A stretch of 15,104 nt of DNA, taken from positions 1-15,104 of the forward strand of contig JAURDG010000008.1 in NCBI GenBank assembly GCA_030828025.1. Direction: 5' to 3'. Below are positions 1 through 6,932 of this stretch, piece by piece. Numbering within the stretch: position 1 is the first letter of the stretch; each line of letters opens with the position of its first letter. The notes below the pieces were generated by a model. The model did no database searches. It worked only from the letters and a program-made list of their open reading frames with translations, and was not told where the DNA came from. A program made the translations under genes and the position numbers. Source of the DNA: Flavobacteriaceae bacterium (GTDB lineage: Bacteria > Bacteroidota > Bacteroidia > Flavobacteriales > Flavobacteriaceae).

Positions 1-621
1 AAGCCTGAGGATATCAAAGCGAGAGTGAATCAAATCAAATCTCAAATTGAAGCATCAACGTCCGATTACGACAAAGAAAAACTTCAAGAGCGTTTGGCAA
101 AACTTTCTGGCGGCGTTGCAGTGCTTTATGTAGGTGCTGCCTCAGAGGTTGAAATGAAGGAAAAGAAAGATCGCGTTGACGATGCGCTTCATGCAACACG
201 AGCTGCTGTTGAAGAAGGTATTGTTTCTGGCGGTGGAGTTGCCTTGCTGCAAGCCATTCCATGTTTGGCAAAGCTAAAAACTTCCAATGCTGATGAAAAA
301 ACAGGAATTCAGATCGTAACACGAGCTGTAGAATCTCCACTAAGAACGATCGTTGCCAATGCTGGCGGTGAAGGCTCTGTTGTGGTCGCTAAGGTTATTG
401 AAGGTGCGGATAATTTTGGCTACGATGCCAAAACCGATACTTTTGGTGATATGCAAGAAAAGGGCATCATTGACCCGAAAAAAGTAACGCGCATTGCGTT
501 GGAAAATGCAGCTTCTGTTGCTGGCATGATTCTCACAACCGAGTGCGCATTAGTTGACATCAAAGAAGACAATCCACCAGCTATGCCGCCAATGGGTGGT
601 GGCATGCCCGGTATGATGTAA
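1..621 (+). CDS. groEL: Chaperonin GroEL (Hsp60), 3' part only
   Basis: This is the C-terminal 206 residues of the cytoplasmic ATP-driven folding chaperonin; the reading frame is open from base 1, so the 5' part lies off the left edge. It aligns by eye with E. coli GroEL from about residue 343 to the end. Visible hallmarks are KLSGGVAV, VEMKEKKDRV, then DDALHATRAAVEEG with the conserved ATPase aspartate (second D, visible residue 61), the SGGGVAL glycine loop, IDPKKVTR with the nucleotide-contacting Asp, and SVAGMILTTE. The flexible tail is short and Gly/Met-rich (MPPMGGGMPGMM), with few GGM units compared with E. coli. groES, normally just upstream, is not in the window. A strong intrinsic terminator follows the stop, so this is probably the last gene of groES-groEL. 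Family assignment is essentially certain. Confidence 0.98.
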   Translation, partial: KPEDIKARVNQIKSQIEASTSDYDKEKLQERLAKLSGGVAVLYVGAASEVEMKEKKDRVDDALHATRAAVEEGIVSGGGVALLQAIPCLAKLKTSNADEKTGIQIVTRAVESPLRTIVANAGGEGSVVVAKVIEGADNFGYDAKTDTFGDMQEKGIIDPKKVTRIALENAASVAGMILTTECALVDIKEDNPPAMPPMGGGMPGMM

Positions 622-636
622 TATCTATAATCAATT

Positions 637-663
637 ACTGCCCCTTTATGGGGCAGTTTTTTT
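637..663 (+). terminator. Intrinsic terminator of groEL
   Basis: A perfect 8-bp inverted repeat, ACTGCCCC / GGGGCAGT, is separated by a 5-base loop (TTTAT) and runs into an unbroken T7 tract (657-663). It begins 15 bases after the groEL stop. This is a textbook Rho-independent terminator in form. The T-tract ends immediately before the ATG of the next gene. Confidence 0.93.
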
Positions 664-1134
664 ATGTTTACAACACTACTGAACAATATCGAAGTTCACT
701 TAAACCAAAACCCAACTGTTGCTGCAGGCTTACACTGGGTATGTGCCGAAATTAGGCAAGCACTACCCGACTACGACTGGGTTGGTTTTTATTTTCATCA
801 TCCTGCCAAAAAGGAGCTTCATTTAAAAGCATATGCTGGAAATCCAACCGATCATACCATCATTCCGTTTGGCAAAGGGATTTGTGGTCAGGTAGCGGTT
901 AGCCACCAAAACTTTGTTGTGGACGATGTCAGCAAGCAAGACAACTATATTGCGTGCAGCATAGATGTAAAATCAGAAATCGTCATTCCGCTTTTTATCG
1001 ACAACAAAAATGTCGGACAAATAGATATTGATTCAAATACTGCTGGTGCATTTACGGAAAAAGATGTCGCATTTTTGACCGCTGTAAATAAACTTGTCGC
1101 TGCATTTTTAGTGCGTTCAGGCGCATCGTTTTAG
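664..1134 (+). CDS. GAF-domain protein, free methionine-(R)-sulfoxide reductase family
   Basis: A 156-residue cytoplasmic protein made of a single GAF domain, close to the length of E. coli MsrC (fRMsr, 165 aa). That family reduces free methionine-R-sulfoxide as part of oxidative-stress repair. Visible family motifs are YDWVGFYF (37-44), PFGKGICG (68-75), DNYIACSIDVKSEIVIPL (93-110) and GQIDIDS (118-124). Cys98 matches the catalytic Cys118 of the E. coli enzyme and Cys74 matches Cys94. The position equivalent to E. coli Cys84 is not cysteine, so Cys74 would have to act as the resolving residue; this is inference. The ATG at 664 is the only reasonable start, but it directly follows the groEL terminator T-tract and leaves no room for an independent leader. 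A gap of 43 bases separates it from purH. The family call is firm; enzymatic activity is probable, not shown. Confidence 0.88.
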   Translation: MFTTLLNNIEVHLNQNPTVAAGLHWVCAEIRQALPDYDWVGFYFHHPAKKELHLKAYAGNPTDHTIIPFGKGICGQVAVSHQNFVVDDVSKQDNYIACSIDVKSEIVIPLFIDNKNVGQIDIDSNTAGAFTEKDVAFLTAVNKLVAAFLVRSGASF

Positions 1135-1147
1135 CGGCAAAATTCCC

Positions 1148-1155
1148 TACTTTTA
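1148..1155 (+). promoter_or_regulatory. Candidate -7 promoter box upstream of purH
   Basis: TACTTTTA matches the Bacteroidota -7 consensus TAnnTTTG except for its last base, and lies 22 bases before the purH ATG. The same octamer occurs upstream of surE and of the minus-strand prc gene at similar spacing. No TTTG-type -33 element is visible at the expected 19-21 bases upstream, so this is a tentative call. Confidence 0.4.
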
Positions 1156-1177
1156 CCATTTCTTATTTTAACCAATC

Positions 1178-2704
1178 ATGCAAGACACAATACAAGCAAC
1201 TTCGGCCCTTATTTCGGTATTCAATAAGGATGGTTTAGCACCAATCATCCATAAATTGCACGAATTGGGCATTACCTTGTATTCTACGGGAGGAACTGCC
1301 GCTTTTATAGAAGAACAAAACATCCCCGTAAAGCATGTAGAAGATTTGACATCTTATCCATCCATTTTAGGAGGTCGGGTTAAAACCTTACATCCAAAAG
1401 TGTTTGGTGGTATTTTAAATAGACGTGCAAACGACAGTGACCAAAAGGAATTGGACGAGTTTAGCATACCGCACTTGGACATCGTTCTGGTAGATTTATA
1501 TCCATTTGAAGATACTGTTCGGTCGGGTGCCAGTGAAGCAGCAATTATTGAAAAAATTGACATCGGTGGAATTTCACTTATTCGCGCAGCAGCAAAAAAC
1601 TACAAAGATGTATGGTGTGTTTCTTCCGTGAATGATTACAGCGACTTCTTGGCACTACTGGAAAGCCAAAACGGAGCCAGTACCCTTGCAGACCGCAAGC
1701 GGTTTGCTGCACATGCATTTCATATTTCATCACATTACGACACCCAAATTTTCGATTTTTTTAATGATGAAAAAGATGCATTAAAGATTAGCTATCAACG
1801 TGGTACAGCCTTACGCTATGGTGAAAATCCACATCAAAAAGGGACTTTTTTCGGGGACTTTGATGCTGTTTTTGAAAAGCATCACGGCAAGGAATTGTCG
1901 TATAACAACCTTTTGGATGTTGATGCTGCGGTGCAGCTGATGCGTGAGTTTCAAGACGAAGCGCCCACTTTTGCTATTCTTAAACACAACAACGCTTGTG
2001 GAGTGGCAACACGAGCTACCCTAAGTGACGCCTATTCCGATGCCTTGGCAGGCGATCCCATTTCGGCGTTTGGCGGTGTGCTGATTGCGAACACAGCCAT
2101 TGATATAGCTACGGCAGATAAGATTCATAACTTATTCTGCGAAGTGGTTATTGCACCGAGTTTTGATGCTGACGCCTTAGCGGTTTTAAAGCAAAAAAAG
2201 AATCGAATTCTGTTGCAACTAAAGCATTATCCACAACAAGAAGCGCAAGTACGAACATGCCTTAATGGACACCTAAAGCAAGAGCGTGACGGCATTACTG
2301 ACACCAAAGAAATGCTGCAAGACGTTACCAAACGCAAAGTAACCGACCAAGAAGCGGCAGACTTATTATTTGCCGCCAAAATATCCAAGCATACAAAATC
2401 GAATACCATCGTATTGGCAAAAAACGGACAGCTTATTTCTTCAGGAACAGGGCAAACATCTCGAGTTGATGCCCTAAAACAAGCCATTGAAAAAGCCAAT
2501 AGTTTTGGTTTTGACTTAACGGCTGCAGTGATGGCGAGTGATGCGTTTTTTCCATTTCCTGACTGTGTTGAAATCGCGCACAAAGCCGGCATAAGTGCCG
2601 TCATTCAACCCGGAGGATCAATCAAAGACCAAGAGAGTATAGATTTCTGCAATGAAAATAATATGGCAATGGTGCTAACTGGAGTGCGACATTTCAAACA
2701 TTAA
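1178..2704 (+). CDS. purH: Bifunctional AICAR formyltransferase / IMP cyclohydrolase
   Basis: Catalyses the last two steps of de novo purine synthesis in the cytoplasm: formylation of AICAR using 10-formyl-THF, then ring closure of FAICAR to IMP. The 508-residue protein has the usual two parts. The N-terminal MGS-like IMP cyclohydrolase (about 1-145) shows STGGTAAF (36-43), KTLHPKVFGGIL (69-80), EKIDIGG (125-131) and RAAAKN (136-141). The C-terminal AICAR transformylase shows LRYGENPHQ (212-220) and KHNNACG (269-275), whose Lys-His pair (269/270) is catalytic in the family. Length is slightly below E. coli (529 aa), within family range. The ATG at 1178 gives the standard N-terminus. Only 29 bases separate it from mreB, so transcription into the shape genes is plausible. 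Confidence 0.97.
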   Translation: MQDTIQATSALISVFNKDGLAPIIHKLHELGITLYSTGGTAAFIEEQNIPVKHVEDLTSYPSILGGRVKTLHPKVFGGILNRRANDSDQKELDEFSIPHLDIVLVDLYPFEDTVRSGASEAAIIEKIDIGGISLIRAAAKNYKDVWCVSSVNDYSDFLALLESQNGASTLADRKRFAAHAFHISSHYDTQIFDFFNDEKDALKISYQRGTALRYGENPHQKGTFFGDFDAVFEKHHGKELSYNNLLDVDAAVQLMREFQDEAPTFAILKHNNACGVATRATLSDAYSDALAGDPISAFGGVLIANTAIDIATADKIHNLFCEVVIAPSFDADALAVLKQKKNRILLQLKHYPQQEAQVRTCLNGHLKQERDGITDTKEMLQDVTKRKVTDQEAADLLFAAKISKHTKSNTIVLAKNGQLISSGTGQTSRVDALKQAIEKANSFGFDLTAAVMASDAFFPFPDCVEIAHKAGISAVIQPGGSIKDQESIDFCNENNMAMVLTGVRHFKH

Positions 2705-2708
2705 TTCG

Positions 2709-2716
2709 TAATTTTC
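2709..2716 (+). promoter_or_regulatory. Weak candidate -7 box upstream of mreB
   Basis: TAATTTTC, in the 29-base purH-mreB gap, matches TAnnTTT of the Bacteroidota -7 consensus and lies 17 bases before the mreB ATG, the same spacing range as the other candidates. It lacks the final G and has no visible -33 partner. In AT-rich intergenic DNA this may be chance; mreB could simply be transcribed from purH. Confidence 0.2.
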
Positions 2717-2733
2717 AAAACAAATTTTCGCAC

Positions 2734-3762
2734 ATGGGGTTTTTTGATTTTTTGACAGAAGAAATAGCAATAGACTTAGGTACGGCCAATACACTTATCA
2801 TCCATAACGATAAAGTTGTCGTGGACAGCCCATCTATTGTTGCCTTGGATAGAACCACAGACAAGATCATTGCGGTGGGACAAGAGGCTAACTTGATGCA
2901 AGGAAAAACACATGAAAACATCAGAACTGTACGTCCATTAAAAGACGGGGTTATTGCCGATTTTAATGCCTCCGAACAGATGATCAGCATGTTTATTCGA
3001 AACATCCCATCGTTAAAAAAACGTTTTTTCACCCCATCGCTGCGCATGGTTATTTGTATTCCATCGGGGATAACCGAAGTTGAAATGCGTGCAGTCCGCG
3101 AATCTGCCGAACGTGTCAACGGAAAAGAAGTATATCTTATTCACGAGCCTATGGCTGCAGCCATAGGTATTGGGATTGATATCATGCAGCCCAAAGGAAA
3201 TATGATTATTGATATTGGTGGTGGAACCACAGAAATTGCGGTTATTGCGCTTTCGGGAATTGTTTGTGACAAGTCTGTAAAAGTTGCTGGCGATGTGTTT
3301 ACCAATGACATTATCTACTACATGCGCACGCAGCACAATTTATATATTGGTGATCGTACCGCCGAGCGTGTTAAAATTTCGATTGGTTCTGCTACAGAAG
3401 AACTCGAAAACCCACCCGAAGACATGTCTGTGCAAGGGCGAGATCTATTGACGGGGAAACCTAAAGAAATATTAATTTCTTACCGTGAAATACACAAAGC
3501 CCTTGATAAATCCATCATTCGTATTGAGGATTCGGTTATGGAAACCTTGTCGCAAACGCCTCCAGAATTGGCAGCTGATATTTACAACACAGGTGTTTAC
3601 CTTGCTGGTGGTGGTTCCATGCTACGAGGTTTAGACAAACGTCTGTCGCAAAAAACAGAGCTGCCTATTTTCATTGCCGAAGACCCACTTAGAGCTGTGG
3701 TTCGTGGAACTGGAACAGTACTAAAAAACATAGAGCGCTATAAGTCTGTATTGATTAAGTAA
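2734..3762 (+). CDS. mreB: Rod shape-determining protein MreB
   Basis: Bacterial actin homologue that polymerises under the inner membrane and directs lateral-wall peptidoglycan synthesis by the MreCD-PBP2-RodA complex. At 342 residues it is full length (E. coli 347). The actin-fold nucleotide motifs are all visible: phosphate-1 IDLGTANTLI near residue 13, phosphate-2 DIGGGTTEIAVI near residue 160, and the adenosine motif AGGGSMLRG near residue 290. The start MGFFDFL is short and hydrophobic, compatible with membrane contact. It is the first gene of a five-gene shape cluster, 8 bases before mreC, and follows purH by 29 bases. Confidence 0.97.
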   Translation: MGFFDFLTEEIAIDLGTANTLIIHNDKVVVDSPSIVALDRTTDKIIAVGQEANLMQGKTHENIRTVRPLKDGVIADFNASEQMISMFIRNIPSLKKRFFTPSLRMVICIPSGITEVEMRAVRESAERVNGKEVYLIHEPMAAAIGIGIDIMQPKGNMIIDIGGGTTEIAVIALSGIVCDKSVKVAGDVFTNDIIYYMRTQHNLYIGDRTAERVKISIGSATEELENPPEDMSVQGRDLLTGKPKEILISYREIHKALDKSIIRIEDSVMETLSQTPPELAADIYNTGVYLAGGGSMLRGLDKRLSQKTELPIFIAEDPLRAVVRGTGTVLKNIERYKSVLIK

Positions 3763-3770
3763 CCAAACTC

Positions 3771-4577
3771 ATGCAAAAATTACTGAACAGCATATTGCGC
3801 AACGGAACGCTGCTGCTGTTTATTTTTTTGCTCGCCCTTTCTCTACTGTTCATTTCACGTAGTCAGGACTACCAACAAAGCAGCTTTTCATCTATAAACA
3901 GTAAGCTTAGTGCACCATTCTTTAAGCTACGGCATCGTTTTTATAGCTATTTTGAGCAAAGCCGCCACAACCAACAGTTGATTGAGGAAAATCAATTTCT
4001 GATCACACAACTCATAAATCATCAAAATAAAGAACTGCTTTTGGACTCACTGCCCTTTAAGGTAATTCCTGCTCAAGTGATTAAAAACAGCATCCGTTTG
4101 GGCTACAACTACATTACCTTAAACGTTGGCACCGAAAAAGGTGTACTTGACGAAATGGGCATTATTACTGCCAAGGGTGTGGTTGGCGTGGTGCACCGTG
4201 CAAACGAAAAAACAAGCAGCGTCATTTCCATATTAAACAAGTCGTTGCGTGTCAATGCTAAACTAAAAAAAAGTCATCATTTTGGTAGTCTCTATTGGGA
4301 TGGTGGTCCTGCCGATAAAGTTCTGTTAACAGATGTGCCACTAGCAGCCAATGTTGCCATAGGCGATACGATAATCACTGGCGGCATGTCTGCTATTTTT
4401 CCAGGTGGCATACCTTTGGGAGCGGTGAGCGAGGTGTTCGTTCCACTTAATGATAATTATTACACCCTTGAGGTTACTCTTTTTGAGGATATTACGAGTA
4501 TTCATCATGTATATGCAGTTAAGATTCCGAATGAAACATTGCTAAAAGAAACAATAAACCAAGAAAATGAAAAGTAA
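3771..4577 (+). CDS. mreC: Rod shape-determining protein MreC
   Basis: Bitopic inner-membrane protein whose periplasmic part binds PBP2 and helps activate the elongasome. The 268 residues show a short cytoplasmic N-terminus, one transmembrane helix (about 12-30), a charged helical region likely to form the family's coiled coil (about 55-90), then the beta-rich MreC domain with LNVGTEKGVLDEMGIITAKGVVG-type sequence near 122-144 and ITGGMSAIFPGGIPLG near 203-218. Length fits Bacteroidota MreC. It starts 8 bases after mreB and its last 11 bases overlap the mreD start, suggesting translational coupling. Confidence 0.95.
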   Translation: MQKLLNSILRNGTLLLFIFLLALSLLFISRSQDYQQSSFSSINSKLSAPFFKLRHRFYSYFEQSRHNQQLIEENQFLITQLINHQNKELLLDSLPFKVIPAQVIKNSIRLGYNYITLNVGTEKGVLDEMGIITAKGVVGVVHRANEKTSSVISILNKSLRVNAKLKKSHHFGSLYWDGGPADKVLLTDVPLAANVAIGDTIITGGMSAIFPGGIPLGAVSEVFVPLNDNYYTLEVTLFEDITSIHHVYAVKIPNETLLKETINQENEK

Positions 4578-5073
4578 GTTAGCAGGTTTTATTGGGTGGT
4601 TCTTTGTTTTGATTTTTGCACAAACATTTGTGTTAGATCCCGTAGTATTAGGCTTCGATTATGCCCCTTTAGTTTACGTGCTATTGTTGTTGTTTTTGCC
4701 CAATCATTGGCCGTCTTGGAATGTGCTTTTGGTTGCTTTTTTTATTGGGCTTACTATTGATTTTATGTATATGTCTGGCGGTGTGCATGCTGCCGCTTGT
4801 TTGGTTGTTGCCTATCTACGCCCAAACCTCATTCGTACCGCATATAAAGGAACACTTAAACCAAGTGAATTATCCATAGAAAATGAGTCCTTTGACAGCC
4901 TTATTTTTTATGCAGTTTTGGTAATTGTCATTCATCATTTTATCATGCTGCTCTTTGTCGTTTTTGACTGGGACAGGCTAGGCTGGTTTTTTAGTGCTTG
5001 GGCGATAAACGTCTTACTTACTTTTGTTGCCAGTACAATGCTATTGATTTTAACAAGAAGAGGGCGCTTATGA
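4567..5073 (+). CDS. mreD: Rod shape-determining protein MreD
   Basis: Polytopic inner-membrane partner of MreC in the elongasome. The 168-residue sequence is almost wholly hydrophobic, with five or six likely helices separated by short loops (for example about 7-25, 33-45, 52-69, 73-87, 115-135 and 145-164). MreD sequences diverge strongly, so the identification rests on size, topology, the GLTIDFMY / GGVHAAA region typical of the family, and its place between mreC and mrdA. It overlaps mreC by 11 bases and shares an ATGA stop-start overlap with mrdA. Confidence 0.9.
   Translation: MKSKLAGFIGWFFVLIFAQTFVLDPVVLGFDYAPLVYVLLLLFLPNHWPSWNVLLVAFFIGLTIDFMYMSGGVHAAACLVVAYLRPNLIRTAYKGTLKPSELSIENESFDSLIFYAVLVIVIHHFIMLLFVVFDWDRLGWFFSAWAINVLLTFVASTMLLILTRRGRL
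5058..5064 (+). promoter_or_regulatory. Shine-Dalgarno-like site for mrdA
   Basis: AAGAGGG lies inside the 3' end of mreD, 5 bases before the ATG at 5070. It is the clearest purine-rich ribosome-binding candidate in the window, supports choosing 5070 over the upstream TTG at 4998, and fits the overlapping ATGA junction. Bacteroidota often initiate without SD pairing, so its weight is modest. Confidence 0.45.
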
Positions 5074-6932
5074 GGTTTGGCTTTTTTCCTGTATTGATTG
5101 GCATTTTTGGGGTCGTGATGTTTGCACGACTTTTTTCGCTTCAGATATTATCTGACGAGTATGATGATATGTCACTTCAAAATTCGGTCTTAAAACAAAA
5201 TGTGTATCCAGAGCGAGGTTATATTTTTGATCGTAATGGTGTGTTACTGGTATCCAATCAGCCGATGTATGATTTGATGATTGTTCCTAAAAATGTGCGT
5301 GCTTTTGACACCCTTGACCTATGTAACACTTTAGGCATAAGCCTTGAAACATTATTGGAGCAAATGGATAAAGCCAGGCGTTACTCTACAAGAGCACCCT
5401 CAGCACTTGTTAGTCAAATTTCAAAACAAGATTATGCCGAACTGCAAGAAAAAATGTGGAAGTTTCCCGGGATGTATATTCAGCGAAAGTCTGTTCGCGC
5501 CTATCAAACAGATGTTGCCGCCAATGTTTTGGGGTACATAAGTGAGGTCAATTACTTTGATATGGCACAAGATTCCTACTATGTCAAAGGGGAACTTATC
5601 GGACGACAAGGGATTGAAAAAACCTATGAAAAAACATTGCGTGGAACCAAAGGGATAAAATACCTGCAACGAGATAAATTTAATCGAATCATGGGGCCGT
5701 TTAAGGAAGGAGCCTTAGATACGTTGCCCAAACCCGCCAAAGACATCACCCTTTCTATTGATATTAAGCTACAAGAATACGGAACCAAGCTGTTGGCCAA
5801 TAAACGCGGCGGTATATTGGCGATCGAACCCAGCACAGGAGAAATTTTGATGAGCGTAAGTACCCCGACTTATATACCCAATTTATTGGTAGGAAGAGAG
5901 CGTTCAGTGCATTTTGAAACCTTAAAACAAGATACGTTAAATCGGTTTTTATTTGACCGCTCACTTCAAGGACAATATGCTCCTGGTTCGCCATTTAAGG
6001 TACTCAATGCGCTAATCGCTCTCGAGGAAGATGTCATCGACACCAATACCAAATTTACCTGTTACAGTGGGCATTTTTATGCACACAATCAATTTATGGA
6101 ATGCAAATGTCCGAGTGGTGTCCAAAACAACCTCAACAGAGGTATTTACAATTCGTGCAACACCTATTTTTCTAATGTTTACCGTAGGATTATTGATAAA
6201 AACAACGATGCTGCTGATGGTGTAAATACTTGGAGCAAACACTTAAACAGTTTTGGTTTGGGAAGTTATTTGGGTTATGACCATCCTGTTGGTCAGGCAG
6301 GTTATGTGCCCAATGCCAATTTTTATAATCTTTGGTATCCCAACCAGCGTTGGAAAGGTGCTACAACGGTCTCCAATGCCATTGGTCAAGGCGAAATTTT
6401 GATGACACCCATTCAATTGGCGAACGTTGCTGCTACTATCGCCAACAGAGGTTTTTTTTACACGCCACATTTTGTAAAAGGAATACAAGACGAGTTTATC
6501 GATCCAAAATTTAGAACAAAACAGTACACCACCATTTCCGAAGAACATTTTGCTCCAGTAGTGGAAGGTATGGCAAATGTCGTCAAAATGGGCACTGCCC
6601 GTGTGGCAAATATTCCTGGAATAGAAGTGTGCGGAAAAACAGGAACCATCGAAAACTTTACACTTATAAATGGAGTTAGAACGCAGCTTACAGACCATTC
6701 TATGTTTATCGCTTTTGCGCCTAAAGAAGACCCAAAAATTGCGGTTGCGGTTATTGTCGAAAACGGTTATTGGGGCGGTCGATGGGCAGCACCAATTGCT
6801 AGCTTAGTCATCGAAAAATACCTAAAAGGCGAGGTCAAGCGAACGTGGCTGGAAAACCGAATGATGAACGGAAGTTTAATCGACGAATACGCCAAAGTAA
6901 CCAGTAACAAGCCCTTCGAAATCAATGAATAA
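5070..6932 (+). CDS. mrdA: Penicillin-binding protein 2 (elongasome transpeptidase)
   Basis: Class B PBP that crosslinks lateral-wall peptidoglycan in partnership with RodA. I start it at ATG 5070 (620 aa), which overlaps the mreD stop as ATGA and places one transmembrane helix at about 5-24; the in-frame upstream TTG at 4998 would add 24 residues lying inside mreD. The pedestal region carries PERGYIFDRNG near 47-57. The transpeptidase domain has all three motifs: SPFK with nucleophile Ser307 and Lys310, SCN (362-364), and KTGT from Lys523. Between the first two motifs lies an unusual Cys/His-rich stretch (Cys331, His335, His339, Cys345, Cys347, then Cys363 inside SCN), a possible metal site. 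The gene ends with an 8-base overlap with rodA. Identity is firm; the metal idea is inference. Confidence 0.97.
   Translation: MRFGFFPVLIGIFGVVMFARLFSLQILSDEYDDMSLQNSVLKQNVYPERGYIFDRNGVLLVSNQPMYDLMIVPKNVRAFDTLDLCNTLGISLETLLEQMDKARRYSTRAPSALVSQISKQDYAELQEKMWKFPGMYIQRKSVRAYQTDVAANVLGYISEVNYFDMAQDSYYVKGELIGRQGIEKTYEKTLRGTKGIKYLQRDKFNRIMGPFKEGALDTLPKPAKDITLSIDIKLQEYGTKLLANKRGGILAIEPSTGEILMSVSTPTYIPNLLVGRERSVHFETLKQDTLNRFLFDRSLQGQYAPGSPFKVLNALIALEEDVIDTNTKFTCYSGHFYAHNQFMECKCPSGVQNNLNRGIYNSCNTYFSNVYRRIIDKNNDAADGVNTWSKHLNSFGLGSYLGYDHPVGQAGYVPNANFYNLWYPNQRWKGATTVSNAIGQGEILMTPIQLANVAATIANRGFFYTPHFVKGIQDEFIDPKFRTKQYTTISEEHFAPVVEGMANVVKMGTARVANIPGIEVCGKTGTIENFTLINGVRTQLTDHSMFIAFAPKEDPKIAVAVIVENGYWGGRWAAPIASLVIEKYLKGEVKRTWLENRMMNGSLIDEYAKVTSNKPFEINE

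Noticed and set aside
415..445. TTTG, 19 bases, TACTTTTG: a full match to the Bacteroidota -33/-7 promoter consensus, plus strand
   Set aside because: It lies inside conserved groEL codons, more than 200 bases before the next gene and upstream of a strong terminator. Probably chance, though transcript mapping could revive it as a promoter for the following gene.
626..631. TATAAT hexamer before the GAF gene
   Set aside because: No TTGACA-like partner at 16-18 bases, and Bacteroidota housekeeping sigma does not use this form. It falls in the AT-rich spacer before the terminator.
3016..3029. Perfect 14-bp palindrome AAAAAACGTTTTTT
   Set aside because: It encodes Lys-Lys-Arg-Phe-Phe within mreB in an AT-rich region; no sign of an operator, and codon use explains it.
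4998..5069. 24-codon upstream extension of mrdA from a TTG
   Set aside because: It lies wholly within mreD, puts a polar stretch before the membrane helix, and a better ATG with a Shine-Dalgarno-like site and ATGA overlap exists at 5070.
6452..6459. T8 homopolymer in mrdA as a possible slippage or phase-variation tract
   Set aside because: The frame is intact and encodes conserved Phe-Phe-Tyr; tracts of this length recur by chance at this base composition and the gene is essential in most rods.
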